A DNA stretch of 5,788 nucleotides from Acidimicrobiia bacterium (GTDB lineage Bacteria; Actinomycetota; Acidimicrobiia; Acidimicrobiales; Ilumatobacteraceae): assembly GCA_030425785.1 (NCBI GenBank), contig JAUHYJ010000262.1, forward strand, positions 1-5,788. Direction: 5' to 3'. Below the pieces are notes generated by a model that searched no databases, had not been told where the DNA came from, and saw only the letters and a program-made list of their open reading frames with translations. This document shows, piece by piece, positions 5,103 to 5,788 of the stretch (position 1 is its first letter; each line of letters begins with the position of its first letter). Position numbers and translations under genes: made by a program.

Positions 5103-5788
5103 GCACGCGCGACGCCGCCGGTGCCGGCACGGCGCGCGTCCTGCTCGGACGCCGCTTCCTCGCCGTCTGGGCGAGCCAGACCCTGTCCACGATCGGCAGC
5201 ACGCTGTCGGGGATCGGCATCGGGATCTGGGTGTTCCTCGAGAGCGGCAGTGCCGCGTGGCTCGGCGTCCTGGTGGCCGTCGCCAACGTCCCGTCCGTCC
5301 TCGTCGCCCCACTGGTCAAGCACGTCGATCGCGTCGCCCGCCGCACGGTGATGATCGGGGGCGATGTCGTCGCAGCGTCGGGGACCGTGATCGCGCTCGT
5401 CCTCGCGATCACCGACCGACTCGAGCTCTGGCACCTGGCGGCAGCAGGCTTCGTCGGCGGCATCGGCACCGCGTTCCAGTCCCCGGCGTTCCAGGCCGCC
5501 GTGCCCTCGCTCGTCGAGCCGGCCGCCCTCGACCGGGCCAACTCGCTCAACCAGTTCGGGCCGGCCCTCGGCATCGTCCTCGGACCGATCCTTGCGACCC
5601 CGTTGGTCGCGTGGTTCGGGCTCGAGGCGGTCCTGCTCGTCGACGTCGCCACCTTCGGGGTCGCCGTGGTCACCGCCCTCGTCGTCCCGTTCGGCGAGCG
5701 TCCGGCGGCGTCCGCCGATGACGACGGCTCGTGGCGGGTCGCAGTTCGGTTCCTGACGGGCCCGGGGCGCGCGCTGCTCGTGCTGATC
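5099..5788 (+). CDS. MFS exporter, MFS_3 (EntS/macrolide-efflux-like), N-terminal half
   Basis: The first 230 residues of a membrane transporter are present; the window ends before the stop. After a short cytoplasmic N-terminus there are six hydrophobic segments, at about 20-46, 52-72, 83-103, 109-133, 152-172 and 173-197, then a charged loop (about 198-213) where the central loop of a 12-helix MFS protein is expected. The loop after helix 2, KHVDRVARRTVM, keeps Asp77, Arg78, Arg81 and Arg82 of MFS motif A. FQSPAFQAAVPSLVEPAALDRANSLNQ (about 126-152; two parts) is the helix 4-5 region typical of the MFS_3 group, which includes EntS and MefA-like drug and siderophore exporters. ATG 5099 is the only usable start after the in-frame TGA at 4958. 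It lacks a clear Shine-Dalgarno sequence, so translation is probably coupled to the preceding small ORF through the ATGA overlap. Proton-driven export is inferred from the family; the substrate is unknown. Confidence 0.88.
   Translation, partial: MSTRDAAGAGTARVLLGRRFLAVWASQTLSTIGSTLSGIGIGIWVFLESGSAAWLGVLVAVANVPSVLVAPLVKHVDRVARRTVMIGGDVVAASGTVIALVLAITDRLELWHLAAAGFVGGIGTAFQSPAFQAAVPSLVEPAALDRANSLNQFGPALGIVLGPILATPLVAWFGLEAVLLVDVATFGVAVVTALVVPFGERPAASADDDGSWRVAVRFLTGPGRALLVLI

Noticed and set aside
4957..5721. Plus-strand open frame of 254 codons starting MKPCSIC
   Set aside because: It overlaps the small ORF and the MFS gene in a different frame. Its product is Arg/Pro/Gly-rich with no membrane segments, whereas the frame from 5099 gives clear MFS helices and motif A.

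Overview
The window is very GC-rich with strong G/C bias at third codon positions. Its fatty-acid-type acyl-CoA dehydrogenase (FadE-like), its ArsR-like regulator next to an MFS exporter, and its apparently leaderless promoters all point to a high-GC actinobacterium. An acidimicrobial or Ilumatobacter-like lineage is a guess I cannot test here. There are no rRNA or tRNA genes, CRISPR arrays, transposases or attachment sites that I can see.

Layout: (1) 26-2869 (+), a 947-residue protein with an N-terminal TIR domain, one transmembrane helix, and about fourteen WD40-type repeats that could make two seven-bladed propellers. A Shine-Dalgarno-like GAGG precedes it and overlaps a possible stop codon of a gene outside the window. 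(2) 2870-2950, an 81-nt intergenic region almost filled by two perfect inverted repeats (11-bp and 13-bp arms, 2-nt centres, centres 32 bp apart), followed by an extended -10-like element exactly 6 nt before the next ATG. (3) 2951-4195 (+), an acyl-CoA dehydrogenase whose catalytic glutamate appears to sit at the alternative isovaleryl-CoA dehydrogenase/long-chain position (Glu246) and not at the medium-chain position (Gly387). (4) 4196-4237, a short convergent gap. (5) 4238-4882 (-), a winged-helix ArsR-like regulator of 214 residues without cysteine. (6) 4883-4964, a divergent control region with a sharply AT-rich core (30% G+C over 4911-4960) holding three phased copies of TTCA-N7-TGAA. (7) 4965-5102 (+), a previously unlisted 45-codon, Arg-rich small ORF whose stop overlaps (8) the ATG of an MFS exporter at 5099, which runs off the right edge.

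Regions 5-8 read as one unit: a regulator, its multi-site operator, and a divergent small-protein/exporter operon that it probably controls together with itself. The acyl-CoA dehydrogenase seems to be a separately regulated single gene controlled by the palindrome at 2908-2935. The TIR-WD40 protein is the most unusual product. It resembles NAD-consuming or signalling TIR effectors fused to a sensor, but nothing else in the window is recognisably a defence gene, so an immune role remains an inference.
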